Below, in pieces: positions 6,858 to 14,805 of a stretch of DNA of 15,810 bases. Under the pieces are notes generated by a model. The model was not told the DNA's origin, made no database searches, and saw only the letters and a program-made list of their open reading frames with translations. A program made the position numbers and the translations under genes. The stretch comes from JBOICV01 sp050740255 (lineage in GTDB: Bacteria > Pseudomonadota > Gammaproteobacteria > Nevskiales > JBOICV01). How positions within the stretch are numbered: position 1 is the stretch's first letter; the number at the start of each line of letters is the position of its first letter. The DNA lies in contig JBOICV010000131.1 in NCBI GenBank assembly GCA_050740255.1, forward strand, positions 1-15,810, written 5' to 3'.

Positions 6858-6964
6858 CCCCTCCCCCCAAGCCCCTCCCGCAGCGGGAGGGGAGAAACGC
6901 GGAGTGATTTTGTTTCCCTCCCCCTTGAGGGGAGGGACTAAGGGAGGGGGTGCGGGTGAGGGGC
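6858..6964. repeat. C-rich/G-rich palindromic intergenic repeat after prpD
   Basis: The spacer after prpD holds a compact palindrome, CCCCTCCCG-CAG-CGGGAGGGG (6872-6892), and a second hairpin CCCTCCCC-CTTGA-GGGGAGGG (6916-6936). The outer C-rich start (around 6858-6868) can pair with the G-rich end (GGGAGGGGG...GTGAGGGG, 6942-6963). Such elements recur between genes in many GC-rich bacteria. No T-run follows either stem, so an intrinsic terminator is not supported, although the stems could block 3' exonucleases behind the prp transcript. Confidence 0.7.
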
Positions 6965-7036
6965 AACAGACAAGCCCGATGACAACCACGCAGGGATGAT
7001 GTCCGAAAACGGCCAGAACTTCGCGCGACATGTGGC

Positions 7037-7042
7037 TACACT
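7037..7042 (+). promoter_or_regulatory. Possible -10 of the alkA-ogt operon (leaderless start)
   Basis: TACACT matches four of six -10 positions and sits so that transcription would begin at about 7049, the A of the alkA ATG. No ribosome site precedes that ATG, so a leaderless mRNA is possible. No good -35 is seen at 7013-7020, which would fit activator dependence. I could not identify an Ada box. Confidence 0.25.
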
Positions 7043-7048
7043 GCGCGC

Positions 7049-8491
7049 ATGGAACTGGATGCCGATCACTGCTACGAGGCTATCAAGGCGCGCGATGCGC
7101 GCTTCGACGGCGTGTTCTTCGTCGGTGTGTCCACGACTGGAATTTACTGCCGGCCGGTTTGCACCGTGCGCACGCCGGGCCGCGATCGCTGTTCGTTCTA
7201 CCCCAACGCTGCGCGCGCCGAAGCGGCCGGCTATCGCCCGTGCCTGCGTTGCCGGCCGGAACTCGCGCCCGGTTCTGCACCGATGGACGCGGTGCGGCGT
7301 GTTTCCAGCCTCGCGGTCGCGCGAATAGAAGCGGGCGGGCTATCTGATGTGGGTATGGAGGCGCTTGCCGCCGAGTTTTCACTCAGTTCGCGCCAGTTGC
7401 GCCGGGTTATCGAACGCGAATACGGTGTAACGCCGGTGGCGCTGGCACAGACGCGCCGCCTGTTGCTGGCGAAGCATTTGCTCGCCGATACGCAATTGCG
7501 CATGGCCGACATCGCGTTTGCCAGCGGTTTCCAGAGCGTGCGGCGATTCAATCATCTGTTTCGCACGCGTTACGGCTTGAATCCTCGCGCACTGCGCCGC
7601 CGGCAACACATGGACGGCGACGCCATCACGCTCAAACTCGGCTACCGCCCACCATTGGCCTGGCCGGCGCTCGCAGGATTCCTGACCAGCCGTGGCGCGA
7701 TCTGCACTGAACGATTTGAGCAGGGCCGCTATCTGCGTACGGTGCGCATTGACAGACATCGCGGCTGGATCGCGGTTGCGCCGGACGCAAGACAGAACGT
7801 ACTGCACATTGAACTTGCGCCCAGCCTGTTGCCCGCCCTTACGTCCCTGCTGGCACGTCTGCGGCGGTTGTTCGATCTGGATGCCAATCCCAGCGTGATC
7901 GAGGCGCATCTGTCGCGCGACAAACGACTCGCGCCCTTGATCAAGGCGGCACCGGGTTTGCGGATTCCTGGCACACTGGATGGCTTCGAGCTGGCCCTGC
8001 GCGCCGTGCTGGGCCAGCAGATCAGCGTGAAAGCGGCGACGACGGTGTTCGGCCGTTTTGCCCAGTACTTTGGCGAAACCGTCCAGACGCCTTTCACTGG
8101 TCTGGATCGCGTGGCGCCGAGTGCGGAGGCCATCGCCGACGCGCGCTTGCAGCAAATCATCGAACGCGGCCTTACCCGCAAGCGTGCCGAGACCGTGCAC
8201 GCGCTCGCCCGCGCGGTGGCGAACAACAAACTAAGGCTGGAAGCTTCCGCACGGCCGGAAGACACGGCAGCGGCGCTCGACGATCTTGCAGGCATCGGCC
8301 CGTGGACGATTCAGTACATAGCCATGCGGGCGCTGTCCAATCCGGACGCCTTCCCGGACAGTGATCTTGGCTTGCTGAAAGCCTTGCGTCTGAAGCATCC
8401 CGCGAAGCTCGCCGCCGCCGCGGAAAAGTGGCGTCCCTGGCGTGCCTATGCTGCGATCCATCTATGGAACAGCTATTCGGCGGGGGAGTGA
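7049..8491 (+). CDS. alkA: Ada-type methyl sensor / AraC HTH / AlkA DNA-3-methyladenine glycosylase fusion
   Basis: A 480-residue three-part alkylation response protein. Residues 1-75 are the Ada metal-binding methyl-sensor domain with zinc cysteines Cys34, Cys38, Cys65 and Cys68 (GIYCRPVC and RPCLRCRPE); Cys34 corresponds to E. coli Ada Cys38, which takes a methyl from DNA phosphotriesters. Residues about 85-184 are an AraC-type double helix-turn-helix (MADIAFASGFQSVRRFNHLFR). Residues about 192-310 are an AlkA N-terminal domain and about 320-480 the HhH-GPD glycosylase, with hairpin LAGIGPWTIQYIAMRAL and catalytic Asp439 in FPDSDLGL. It thus probably senses methyl damage, activates its own operon and excises 3-methyladenine. 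The Ada methyltransferase domain is absent but is supplied by ogt, 4 nt downstream. A comparable Ada-AlkA plus Ogt pair is known in Mycobacterium. No ribosome site is visible at ATG 7049. Confidence 0.93.
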   Translation: MELDADHCYEAIKARDARFDGVFFVGVSTTGIYCRPVCTVRTPGRDRCSFYPNAARAEAAGYRPCLRCRPELAPGSAPMDAVRRVSSLAVARIEAGGLSDVGMEALAAEFSLSSRQLRRVIEREYGVTPVALAQTRRLLLAKHLLADTQLRMADIAFASGFQSVRRFNHLFRTRYGLNPRALRRRQHMDGDAITLKLGYRPPLAWPALAGFLTSRGAICTERFEQGRYLRTVRIDRHRGWIAVAPDARQNVLHIELAPSLLPALTSLLARLRRLFDLDANPSVIEAHLSRDKRLAPLIKAAPGLRIPGTLDGFELALRAVLGQQISVKAATTVFGRFAQYFGETVQTPFTGLDRVAPSAEAIADARLQQIIERGLTRKRAETVHALARAVANNKLRLEASARPEDTAAALDDLAGIGPWTIQYIAMRALSNPDAFPDSDLGLLKALRLKHPAKLAAAAEKWRPWRAYAAIHLWNSYSAGE

Positions 8492-8495
8492 AAAA

Positions 8496-9017
8496 GTGGC
8501 GACTTATTTCAGCTGGATCGCCAGCCCGATTGGCGAACTTCTGGTCACCGGTGACGGCAAGGCACTGACCCGGCTCTATATGCAGACGCAGAAATACGGC
8601 TGCCAGCCGCAGAGCAACTGGCGCCGCGATGACGCTCTGTTCAAACTTGCGCGTGCACAGCTCGGCGCCTATTTTGCCGGACAACTGCGGAAATTCGATT
8701 TGCCGCTCGCGCCAGCAGGCACAGAGTTCCAGCGGACGGTGTGGCAGGCCTTGCTCGATATCCCCTACGGCCGTACGGAAAGCTACGGGACAGTCGCGCG
8801 GCGTATCGGCGCGCCGAAGGCACCCCGCGCCATTGGTCTGGCCAACGGCCACAATCCCATCTCGATCATCATTCCCTGCCATCGCGTCATCGGCGCGGAC
8901 GGCAGCCTCACCGGTTATGGTGGGGGCATCGAGCGCAAACGCTGGCTGCTGGCGCATGAGGCACGCGCCGGAGAAAACGAGCAGCCGCGCAGTAACTCTC
9001 AGTTCCAGCTGTTCTGA
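8496..9017 (+). CDS. ogt: Methylated-DNA--[protein]-cysteine S-methyltransferase
   Basis: Suicide repair enzyme that moves the methyl group of O6-methylguanine (and O4-methylthymine) in DNA to its own cysteine. The 173-residue protein has the ribonuclease-like N-terminal domain, then the DNA-binding core: PYGRTESYGTVARRIG (Tyr97, equivalent to the base-flipping Tyr of E. coli Ada-C), the finger Arg111 in PRAIG, and the active site IPCHRVIG with Cys128, followed by GYGGGIERKRWLL. I start it at GTG 8496, preceded by GGGGGAG at 8482-8488 with 7-nt spacing. The frame is open further upstream but would overlap alkA. It lies 4 nt behind alkA and is certainly cotranscribed. It converges on the efflux permease with only 13 bp between the two stop codons. 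Confidence 0.95.
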   Translation: MATYFSWIASPIGELLVTGDGKALTRLYMQTQKYGCQPQSNWRRDDALFKLARAQLGAYFAGQLRKFDLPLAPAGTEFQRTVWQALLDIPYGRTESYGTVARRIGAPKAPRAIGLANGHNPISIIIPCHRVIGADGSLTGYGGGIERKRWLLAHEARAGENEQPRSNSQFQLF

Positions 9018-9030
9018 CCGCCACCGCTGC

Positions 9031-12000
9031 TTAGGAGTGCTGCACCGAGCGGATAGGGTCTGCGGCAGGCGCACGCCGTGCCCCGTGATCGCGGCCGATA
9101 TACAGATACATCGCCGGCACCACATAGAGTGTGAACAGCGTGCCGATAGTCATGCCGGCAACAATCACCAAGCCCATCGAGAAACGCGCTGCCGCGCCCG
9201 GACCTTCGGAAAGCAGCAACGGGAACATCGCGACCACCAGCGCGGCGGTTGTCATCAAAATGGGCCGCATGCGGATCGCGGCCGCCTCCTCGATGGCCTC
9301 GCGCTTTGCAACACCCTGATCCTGCAGCTTGTTAGCGAACTCCACAATCAGAATGCCGTGCTTGGAGATCACGCCAATCAGCGTCACCAGCCCGACTTGC
9401 GTGTAGATGTTCAAGGTCATGCCCGGAAAATCTGTCGCCTGCATGCCGTTGGTGATGCCGAAGATGTTGATAAACAGCAACGCGCCGCAGATGGACATCG
9501 GCACCGTCACCAGCATGATGAGCGGGTCGCGGAAGGACTCGAACTGCGCCGCCAGCACCAGGTAGATGATGATCAGGGCGAAGGCGAAAGTCGCCACCAG
9601 CGCCTGACCTTCCTGCTTGAACTGGCGCGAGGGCCCCGCGTAGTCAATCTGATAAGTCGAAGGCGCCAACTCCGCCGCCAGATCTTCGAAGTACTTCAGC
9701 GCCACGTCCTGAGTGATGCCGGGCTTGGGCACGGCGATGATCGTATCGGCGTTCAACTGCTGTGCGTGTTCAATCGTGCGCGGCACCGTGCGATGGCTGA
9801 TCTTTACCAGTGTGGAGATCGGAATCAGCTCGCCGTTGGCCGCACGCGTGTAATAGCCCTCGAGCTGTGCGGGATTGATGCGCTCGCCACGTTCCACCTG
9901 CTGGATGACCTTGTACGAGCGGCTCTGAAAGTCGAAGCGATTGACCTCGCCGCCGGCCAGCAGTGCGGACAGATCGGCGCTAAGCCGGCTCATGTCCACG
10001 CCCATCAGCGCGGCCTTGTCGCGATCAATCTCGAGCGTGGCTTCCGGCCGGTCGATGCGCAGCCGCGGCGCGACGAACCAGAACTGCTTCGAGGCGTTGG
10101 CGCGCGCCACGATTTCGTCGCTGACACGACTCATCTCTTCCGGTGTGGCGGTGGATTTCAGTACGAACTCAACCGGGTAACCCTGACCCGGTGTTGGCAG
10201 AGCCGGGGGCTGCAGGCCGGCCCAGCGGATACCCGCGACGCTTTCAAGCTTGGGCGTCAGTTCCTCGAGGATGCTCTTGGTCGGACGCTCGCGCTCGGTC
10301 CACGGCGTCATGACCATGCCCATGAAGCCGGTATTGGTGCTGCCGGCGCCGCCGACGCTGAAGGTGAAGATGTGCTGCACGTCCGGATCGGCCATGGTCA
10401 GCTTCTGCGCCTCGCTGAAGTACTGGTCCAGATACTCCTGCGAGGAGTAGCCGTCGCTCTCGCTGATGGAGAAGGCGAAGCCGAAATCCTCATCGGGCGC
10501 CAGCTCGGACGGTGTGGCCTTGAACAGGAAATAGCAGGATGCGAATACGATGACACCGAACACCAGTATTACGAATTTGGTATTGAGTGCACCGTGCAGT
10601 CGCTTTTTGTAGGCGCTCTTCCAGGTTTCGAAATGCCGGTCCAGCCAGTCGGCAAATTTGCCCTCGCCATGTGCCGGCTTCAGCATTCTGGAGCACATCA
10701 TCGGCGTGAGTGTCAGCGCCAGCACACCGGAGATCAGCACCGCACCGGCCAGGGTGAAGGCGAACTCGGTGAACAGCTTGCCTGTGATACCCGACAGGAG
10801 ACCAATCGGCGCATACACCGCCATGAGCGTAATCGTCATCGCAATCACGGGGCCCACCAGCTCGCGTGCACCTTTTATCGCCGCATCGTAGGGCGGCATG
10901 CCGTCCTCGATATGCCGATGGATGTTCTCCAGCACGACGATGGCGTCGTCCACCACCATGCCGATGGCCAGCACCATCGCCAGCAGCGTCAGCAGATTGA
11001 TGGTGAAGCCCATCGCCAGCATCAGGAACAGGGCGCCGACCAGCGACAGCGGCACGGTAACCGCTGGAATCAGCGAGCTGCGCACCGAGCCGAGGAATAG
11101 AAAGATGACGATGATGACGATGATGACCGCCTCAATCAGCGTGGTGCGCACTTCCTTGATCGCGTCGCGGATGTAAAGCGTACTGTCGTAACCAATCTCG
11201 CCCTCGAGGCCCTCCGGCAGGGCCGCGATGATATCCGGCCAGGCTTTGTTAACCTCGGCGATCACGTCGAGCACATTCGCCTCAGGCCGCACATCAACGC
11301 CGATGAAGATGGCGGGATCGCCGTCCCAGCCGGCGGCGCCGTCGTAGGTTTCCGCACCCAGCAACACATCGGCAACGTCACTGAGGCGCACCACGGATTC
11401 ACCGTCGGACTTCACCACCAGTTGCCGGAACTCGTCCGCGGTGCGCAGATCGGTACGCGCGGCCAAACCGATGCGGACATAGTTGCCCTTGGTTTCGCCG
11501 ACCGCCGAAAGCACGTTCTGTTCACGCACGCGCGCATACACTTCACTCGCCGTCATATTGTGGGCGGTGAGACGATCGGCTTTAAGCCAGATGCGCATCG
11601 CGTAAGTGCGGGCGCCGATGATGTTGGCCTTTTCAATACCCGGGATGGACGACAGCTGTGGTTCAACTACGCGAATCAGGTAGTCCGTAATCTGGCTGTT
11701 ATCCAATACCTTCGAGTAGAACGACATATACATCGCCGCGGTGCCGCCGCCTTCGGCGACCCCGATGATCGGGTCCTCCGAACCCTCCGGTAGCTGATTG
11801 CGCAGCTTGTTCACCTTGGCCGAAATCTCGGTCATCGCCTCGTTCGGATTCTTGTCCAGCCGCAGATTGGCGGTGATCGTGGTCAGACCCTGACCGGTGC
11901 TGGAGGTGAGAAAATCAATACCGTCGGCGGTCGCGATCTCGCGCTCCAGCGGCGTGGTCACAAAGCCTTCCATCAGCGCCGGATCGGCGCCGGGATAGCC

Positions 12001-12147
12001 CACGAACACATTGATCTGTGCGTTCTGCAGCTCGGGATATTCGCGAACCGTCAGGTCGAAAAAGGCCCGTGCGCCCAGCAGGAAAATCACCAGACTGACG
12101 ACGGTGGCCAGCACTGGGCGTTTGATGAAAATGTCGGTGAAGTGCAT
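9031..12147 (-). CDS. RND multidrug efflux permease (HAE-1 family, AcrB/MexB-like)
   Basis: Inner-membrane proton-driven pump subunit that captures drugs or other amphiphiles from the periplasm and membrane and passes them to the outer-membrane channel. At 1038 residues it has normal full length. The N-terminus MHFTDIFIKRPVLATVVSLVIFLLG is the standard RND first membrane helix, followed by porter-domain repeats, TM2-6 from about residue 337, a second large loop, and TM8-12 from about 860. The proton relay is intact: Asp400-Asp401 in GMVVDDAIVVLENIHR (TM4) and Lys929 in GVISKHGIL (TM10). FLGSVRSSLIPAVTVPLSL and the C-terminal MRPILMTTAAL are family blocks. These features assign it to drug-type rather than heavy-metal RND pumps, but the substrate cannot be read from sequence. 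AAGGAA (12153-12158) lies 5 nt before its ATG. It is the last gene of the pump operon. Confidence 0.95.
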   Translation of the reverse strand: MHFTDIFIKRPVLATVVSLVIFLLGARAFFDLTVREYPELQNAQINVFVGYPGADPALMEGFVTTPLEREIATADGIDFLTSSTGQGLTTITANLRLDKNPNEAMTEISAKVNKLRNQLPEGSEDPIIGVAEGGGTAAMYMSFYSKVLDNSQITDYLIRVVEPQLSSIPGIEKANIIGARTYAMRIWLKADRLTAHNMTASEVYARVREQNVLSAVGETKGNYVRIGLAARTDLRTADEFRQLVVKSDGESVVRLSDVADVLLGAETYDGAAGWDGDPAIFIGVDVRPEANVLDVIAEVNKAWPDIIAALPEGLEGEIGYDSTLYIRDAIKEVRTTLIEAVIIVIIVIFLFLGSVRSSLIPAVTVPLSLVGALFLMLAMGFTINLLTLLAMVLAIGMVVDDAIVVLENIHRHIEDGMPPYDAAIKGARELVGPVIAMTITLMAVYAPIGLLSGITGKLFTEFAFTLAGAVLISGVLALTLTPMMCSRMLKPAHGEGKFADWLDRHFETWKSAYKKRLHGALNTKFVILVFGVIVFASCYFLFKATPSELAPDEDFGFAFSISESDGYSSQEYLDQYFSEAQKLTMADPDVQHIFTFSVGGAGSTNTGFMGMVMTPWTERERPTKSILEELTPKLESVAGIRWAGLQPPALPTPGQGYPVEFVLKSTATPEEMSRVSDEIVARANASKQFWFVAPRLRIDRPEATLEIDRDKAALMGVDMSRLSADLSALLAGGEVNRFDFQSRSYKVIQQVERGERINPAQLEGYYTRAANGELIPISTLVKISHRTVPRTIEHAQQLNADTIIAVPKPGITQDVALKYFEDLAAELAPSTYQIDYAGPSRQFKQEGQALVATFAFALIIIYLVLAAQFESFRDPLIMLVTVPMSICGALLFINIFGITNGMQATDFPGMTLNIYTQVGLVTLIGVISKHGILIVEFANKLQDQGVAKREAIEEAAAIRMRPILMTTAALVVAMFPLLLSEGPGAAARFSMGLVIVAGMTIGTLFTLYVVPAMYLYIGRDHGARRAPAADPIRSVQHS

Positions 12148-12168
12148 ATTCGTTCCTTCTACTGGATC

Positions 12169-12217
12169 CCGGCTTTCGCCGGTATGACGCTGATGCGGCG
12201 TGCGCGCATCAGCGTCA
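12169..12217. repeat. Two hairpins in the adaptor/permease junction
   Basis: In mRNA sense (minus strand) a perfect 13-bp stem TGACGCTGATGCG / CGCATCAGCGTCA with a 7-nt loop occupies 12217-12185, and its first three bases are the TGA stop of the adaptor gene. Next comes CCGGC-GAAA-GCCGG (12182-12169), a short stem closed by a GNRA-type tetraloop. CGTCATACCGGCGAAAGCC resembles the widespread repeats of the type 'GTCAT...CGCGAAAGCGGGAATCCAG'. The permease ribosome site lies just beyond the hairpins and is not inside either stem. Confidence 0.8.
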
Positions 12218-13432
12218 GTTTTGTGGCGTGGTTGGTTCGAGTTCGGCCTCGGGCATGACCGAATTGTTAATGATCACCGGCTGCTGATTGCGCAGCTTGA
12301 GCAGGCCGGAAGTCGCAACCTGTTCACCTTCCTTCAGTCCCTCAACCACCGCCACGAAATCACCCTTCGCGTCCCCGGTCTTGACGAAGCGCTGAATCAC
12401 TTCCAGATCGGTAGTGGGCGGCGCTCCCGCCATTTCTTCGGCCGGTTTCTGTTCTTCCTTGTCCTCTTTCTGCTCGTTATCGTCCTGGCCGGGATTATCA
12501 GCGGCCGGTGCGGGATTCTGTTTTTTCTGCACCACGAAGACCGAGGTGCCATAGGAGTTGTAGCTGATCGCGGTGCGCGGCACGACCAGCAGCGAGCGTT
12601 CGCCCGGCAGAATGAGCTGCACCTTACCGAACTGCCCACCCCGCAGCAATAAATCGCTGTTGGTTAAGCGCGCGCGCAGCTTGAAACTGCGCGTGGCTTC
12701 ATCCACTTTCGGTTCGATCGCTGCAATCTCGCCGGTGAATTCTGCGTCCGGATAGGCGTCGATCTTCACCGCGATCTTCAGCCCCGGTTGCACCGTTGCG
12801 ATCTGCTGCTCCGGCAGGCTGAAATCGAAGTTGATCGGATCCAGCGTCTGCAACGTAACGATGGCCGTACCCGGCGCGAGGTACTGGCCCAGGTTTACCT
12901 GCCGGATGCCCAATACCCCCGCAAAAGGTGCGTGGATATTTTTTTGCGCCAGCTTGGCGCGTTGGGCGTCCACCGCGGCCTTGGCGGCGCCAGCCTCGCT
13001 GGCGGCGGCGTCGTAATCCGACTTCGAGATGGCCTCGAGATGTAGCAGCTTTTCGCGGCGTACCCGATTGGTCTCCGCCAGGTCGGCTTGCGCCTGTAGG
13101 CGCTTGAGCTCGGCGGCTTCGTTGGCGGAGTCGAGCGTAATCAGGCGCGCGCCTTTCTCGACCTGCGCGCCGGATTCGAAGTGAATCGAGGTGATGATGC
13201 CGCCGGACTCCGTGGTGACGTCGGTGCCGTTGACCGGCACGAAACTGCCGATGGCTTCAAGCCGGTTGTCCCAGCTCATCGTTGCGGCGGCCGCAGCGGT
13301 AATTGTCGCCGGCGGAATCGGCGCCTTGTCCGTGTACTCGTTCATCATTTTGTTGCCGAACCACTTCATGCCGAACACGGCGCCGAACACGACGCCGACC
13401 GCGATCAGCATGATGAACATTCTTAGTTTCAT
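12215..13432 (-). CDS. RND efflux periplasmic adaptor (membrane fusion protein)
   Basis: Links the inner-membrane permease to the outer-membrane channel. The 405-residue protein starts with an uncleaved-looking membrane anchor (residues about 5-22, no lipobox cysteine). Then come the two halves of the lipoyl/barrel-sandwich domain (about 66-102 and 165-198, the second containing IHAPFAGVLGIRQVNLGQYL), an alpha-helical hairpin between them (about 103-163, LKRLQAQADLAETNRVRREKLL), a beta-barrel (about 200-275) and the membrane-proximal domain. Residues about 303-343 form an odd low-complexity, highly acidic insert (QDDNEQKEDKEEQKPAEE) between two strands of the membrane-proximal domain (GTSVFVV and VIQRFVKTG). 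A GAGGAA ribosome site precedes the ATG. It follows the tolC-like gene by 26 nt. Confidence 0.94.
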   Translation of the reverse strand: MKLRMFIMLIAVGVVFGAVFGMKWFGNKMMNEYTDKAPIPPATITAAAAATMSWDNRLEAIGSFVPVNGTDVTTESGGIITSIHFESGAQVEKGARLITLDSANEAAELKRLQAQADLAETNRVRREKLLHLEAISKSDYDAAASEAGAAKAAVDAQRAKLAQKNIHAPFAGVLGIRQVNLGQYLAPGTAIVTLQTLDPINFDFSLPEQQIATVQPGLKIAVKIDAYPDAEFTGEIAAIEPKVDEATRSFKLRARLTNSDLLLRGGQFGKVQLILPGERSLLVVPRTAISYNSYGTSVFVVQKKQNPAPAADNPGQDDNEQKEDKEEQKPAEEMAGAPPTTDLEVIQRFVKTGDAKGDFVAVVEGLKEGEQVATSGLLKLRNQQPVIINNSVMPEAELEPTTPQN

Positions 13433-13458
13433 GACTTATTCCTCGAATCCTTTCTTTT

Positions 13459-14805
13459 TCAGGTGTTTTCCGGCCGGCGCAGCAACTGGTCGATCGTCTG
13501 GAAATCGGCCACGCCCAACTCGCCAGTAAGCTGTTTAAGCTGCAGCCAGCTAAACAGCAGGTCATAGCGCGTGCGCGAGTAGTCGCGCTGCGCCTGGATC
13601 AGGGCACTGCGTGCGTTGAGCACGTCGGTGATGGTGCGCGTGCCGGCGTCGTAGCCATTGCGCGTCGCTTCCGCCGCGGTAGCCGCCGACTTTACCGCCA
13701 GATCGAGCGCACGCGCCTGGGCATAGGCCGCTTCCAGTTGACGGAAAACCTGCCGCGCCTGCCGCTCGGTTTCGGCGGTGACGCGCGCGGCGTCGGCCTC
13801 GGCCGCTTTGAGCCGCGCTTCGCTTTCGCGCTGGCGCGCACTGGTGACGCCGCCCTGATAAATCGGCACGGACAACTCCAGGCCAACGCGTGCGTTATCG
13901 CGCTCGGACCCGATGCGCGAGTCGCTGTCATCATCGTGGCGATAAGCGGCCACCGCATCCAGCGCCGGCCAGCGATTGGCGCGCGCGGCGGCATACTGGC
14001 TTCTCGCGACCGTGACATTTTCCCGCGCCAGCAGCACGGCGGGATTCGCGCCCCGCACTTTGGCGACCCAGCTCTCGGCATCGGCCGGTTCCAGCGGTGG
14101 CAAAGCGGCTTCCGCGGGCAAAGCGGGCAGGGCCACGCGACCGTTGCCGGTGGATTCATCCAGCGCGTCCTGCGCCGAAAGCAGTTGCTGCCGGGCGGAG
14201 ATCAGTCTGGCCAAGGCGAGGTCATCGCGCGCTTGCGCTTCCTTCAGGTCGGTTCCCGGCACCAACTGCACTTCGTAACGTTTACGCGTGTCTTCCAGCG
14301 ATTCACGGATGGCCTTGGCCTCGGCTTGGGCGAGCCGTAATTCGTCCTGCGCCACCAGCACGCCGAAGTAACGCTCGGCAATGCGCGTGAACAGTTGCAG
14401 CGTACGGTCGCGCAAATTGAGGTCCGCCAGCGCATTCAGGGCCTTGCCCTGCTTGCGGCGCGCCGACCAGTCGAAGCGATATACCGGTTGGCGTAACAAG
14501 AGACCGGCGCCATAGCCGGTGTATTCCTCATCGAAGCTGCCGAAGAACTGGCTTTGATTCTCGTTCTTGTAACGGTTCACGTTGCCGTCGAGCGACAGGT
14601 CGGGCTTGAGCGTGCCGGTCAGCTGCGCACCCAGTTCGCGCTCGGCCTCGAACGTCGCCAGCGACAGCGGCACGGTTGGGTCGTGCTTGAGTGATCGCTC
14701 CAGCGCTTCGCTCAGGGTCATCGCCTGCGCGGGCAGGGCACAGGCCAAGCCGATCAGCGCGGCAGCGGGTAGCCGGCTAAGCAGTTGTTTCGCAATGCAG
14801 GTCAT
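13459..14805 (-). CDS. TolC-family outer membrane efflux channel
   Basis: Predicted outer-membrane/periplasmic tunnel of the same pump, 448 residues. The N-terminus MTCIAKQLLSRLPAAALIG...ALPAQA is a clear Sec signal peptide with probable cleavage after Ala28, giving mature MTLSEALERSLKHDP, which is the standard opening of TolC-like proteins. Two OEP repeats follow, with GAGLLLRQPVYRFDWSARRK and, in the second half, VGLELSVPIYQGGVTSARQRE, the paired strand-helix signatures. GTRTITDVLNARSALIQAQRDYSRTRYDLL is the typical end of the second repeat. No lipobox cysteine is seen at the cleavage site, so it is TolC-like rather than an OprM lipoprotein. ATG 14805 is chosen because GAGGT lies 5 nt before it and the signal peptide starts there. 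The start overlaps the end of the tetR gene by 29 nt. Confidence 0.93.
   Translation of the reverse strand: MTCIAKQLLSRLPAAALIGLACALPAQAMTLSEALERSLKHDPTVPLSLATFEAERELGAQLTGTLKPDLSLDGNVNRYKNENQSQFFGSFDEEYTGYGAGLLLRQPVYRFDWSARRKQGKALNALADLNLRDRTLQLFTRIAERYFGVLVAQDELRLAQAEAKAIRESLEDTRKRYEVQLVPGTDLKEAQARDDLALARLISARQQLLSAQDALDESTGNGRVALPALPAEAALPPLEPADAESWVAKVRGANPAVLLARENVTVARSQYAAARANRWPALDAVAAYRHDDDSDSRIGSERDNARVGLELSVPIYQGGVTSARQRESEARLKAAEADAARVTAETERQARQVFRQLEAAYAQARALDLAVKSAATAAEATRNGYDAGTRTITDVLNARSALIQAQRDYSRTRYDLLFSWLQLKQLTGELGVADFQTIDQLLRRPENT

Noticed and set aside
6872..6892. Intrinsic terminator after prpD
   Set aside because: The stem is strong but there is no T-run after it on either strand, so it is listed as a repeat.
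6990..7048. Ada box upstream of the alkA-ogt operon
   Set aside because: I looked for the E. coli-type AAAGCGCAA sequence and saw only loose fragments (AGAACTTCGCGCG). The match is too weak to claim.
8442..8495. N-terminal extension of Ogt overlapping the alkA end
   Set aside because: The family starts at about the TYFSWIASPIGELL block. GTG 8496 has a good ribosome site directly upstream, and the extension just reads alkA in another frame.
9031..11100. Long plus-strand open frame (8629-11100, 823 codons)
   Set aside because: It is the complement of the RND permease and runs through ogt as well. Its translation is Arg/His/Gln-rich with no recognisable domain, while the minus strand encodes a complete pump protein with intact proton-relay residues.
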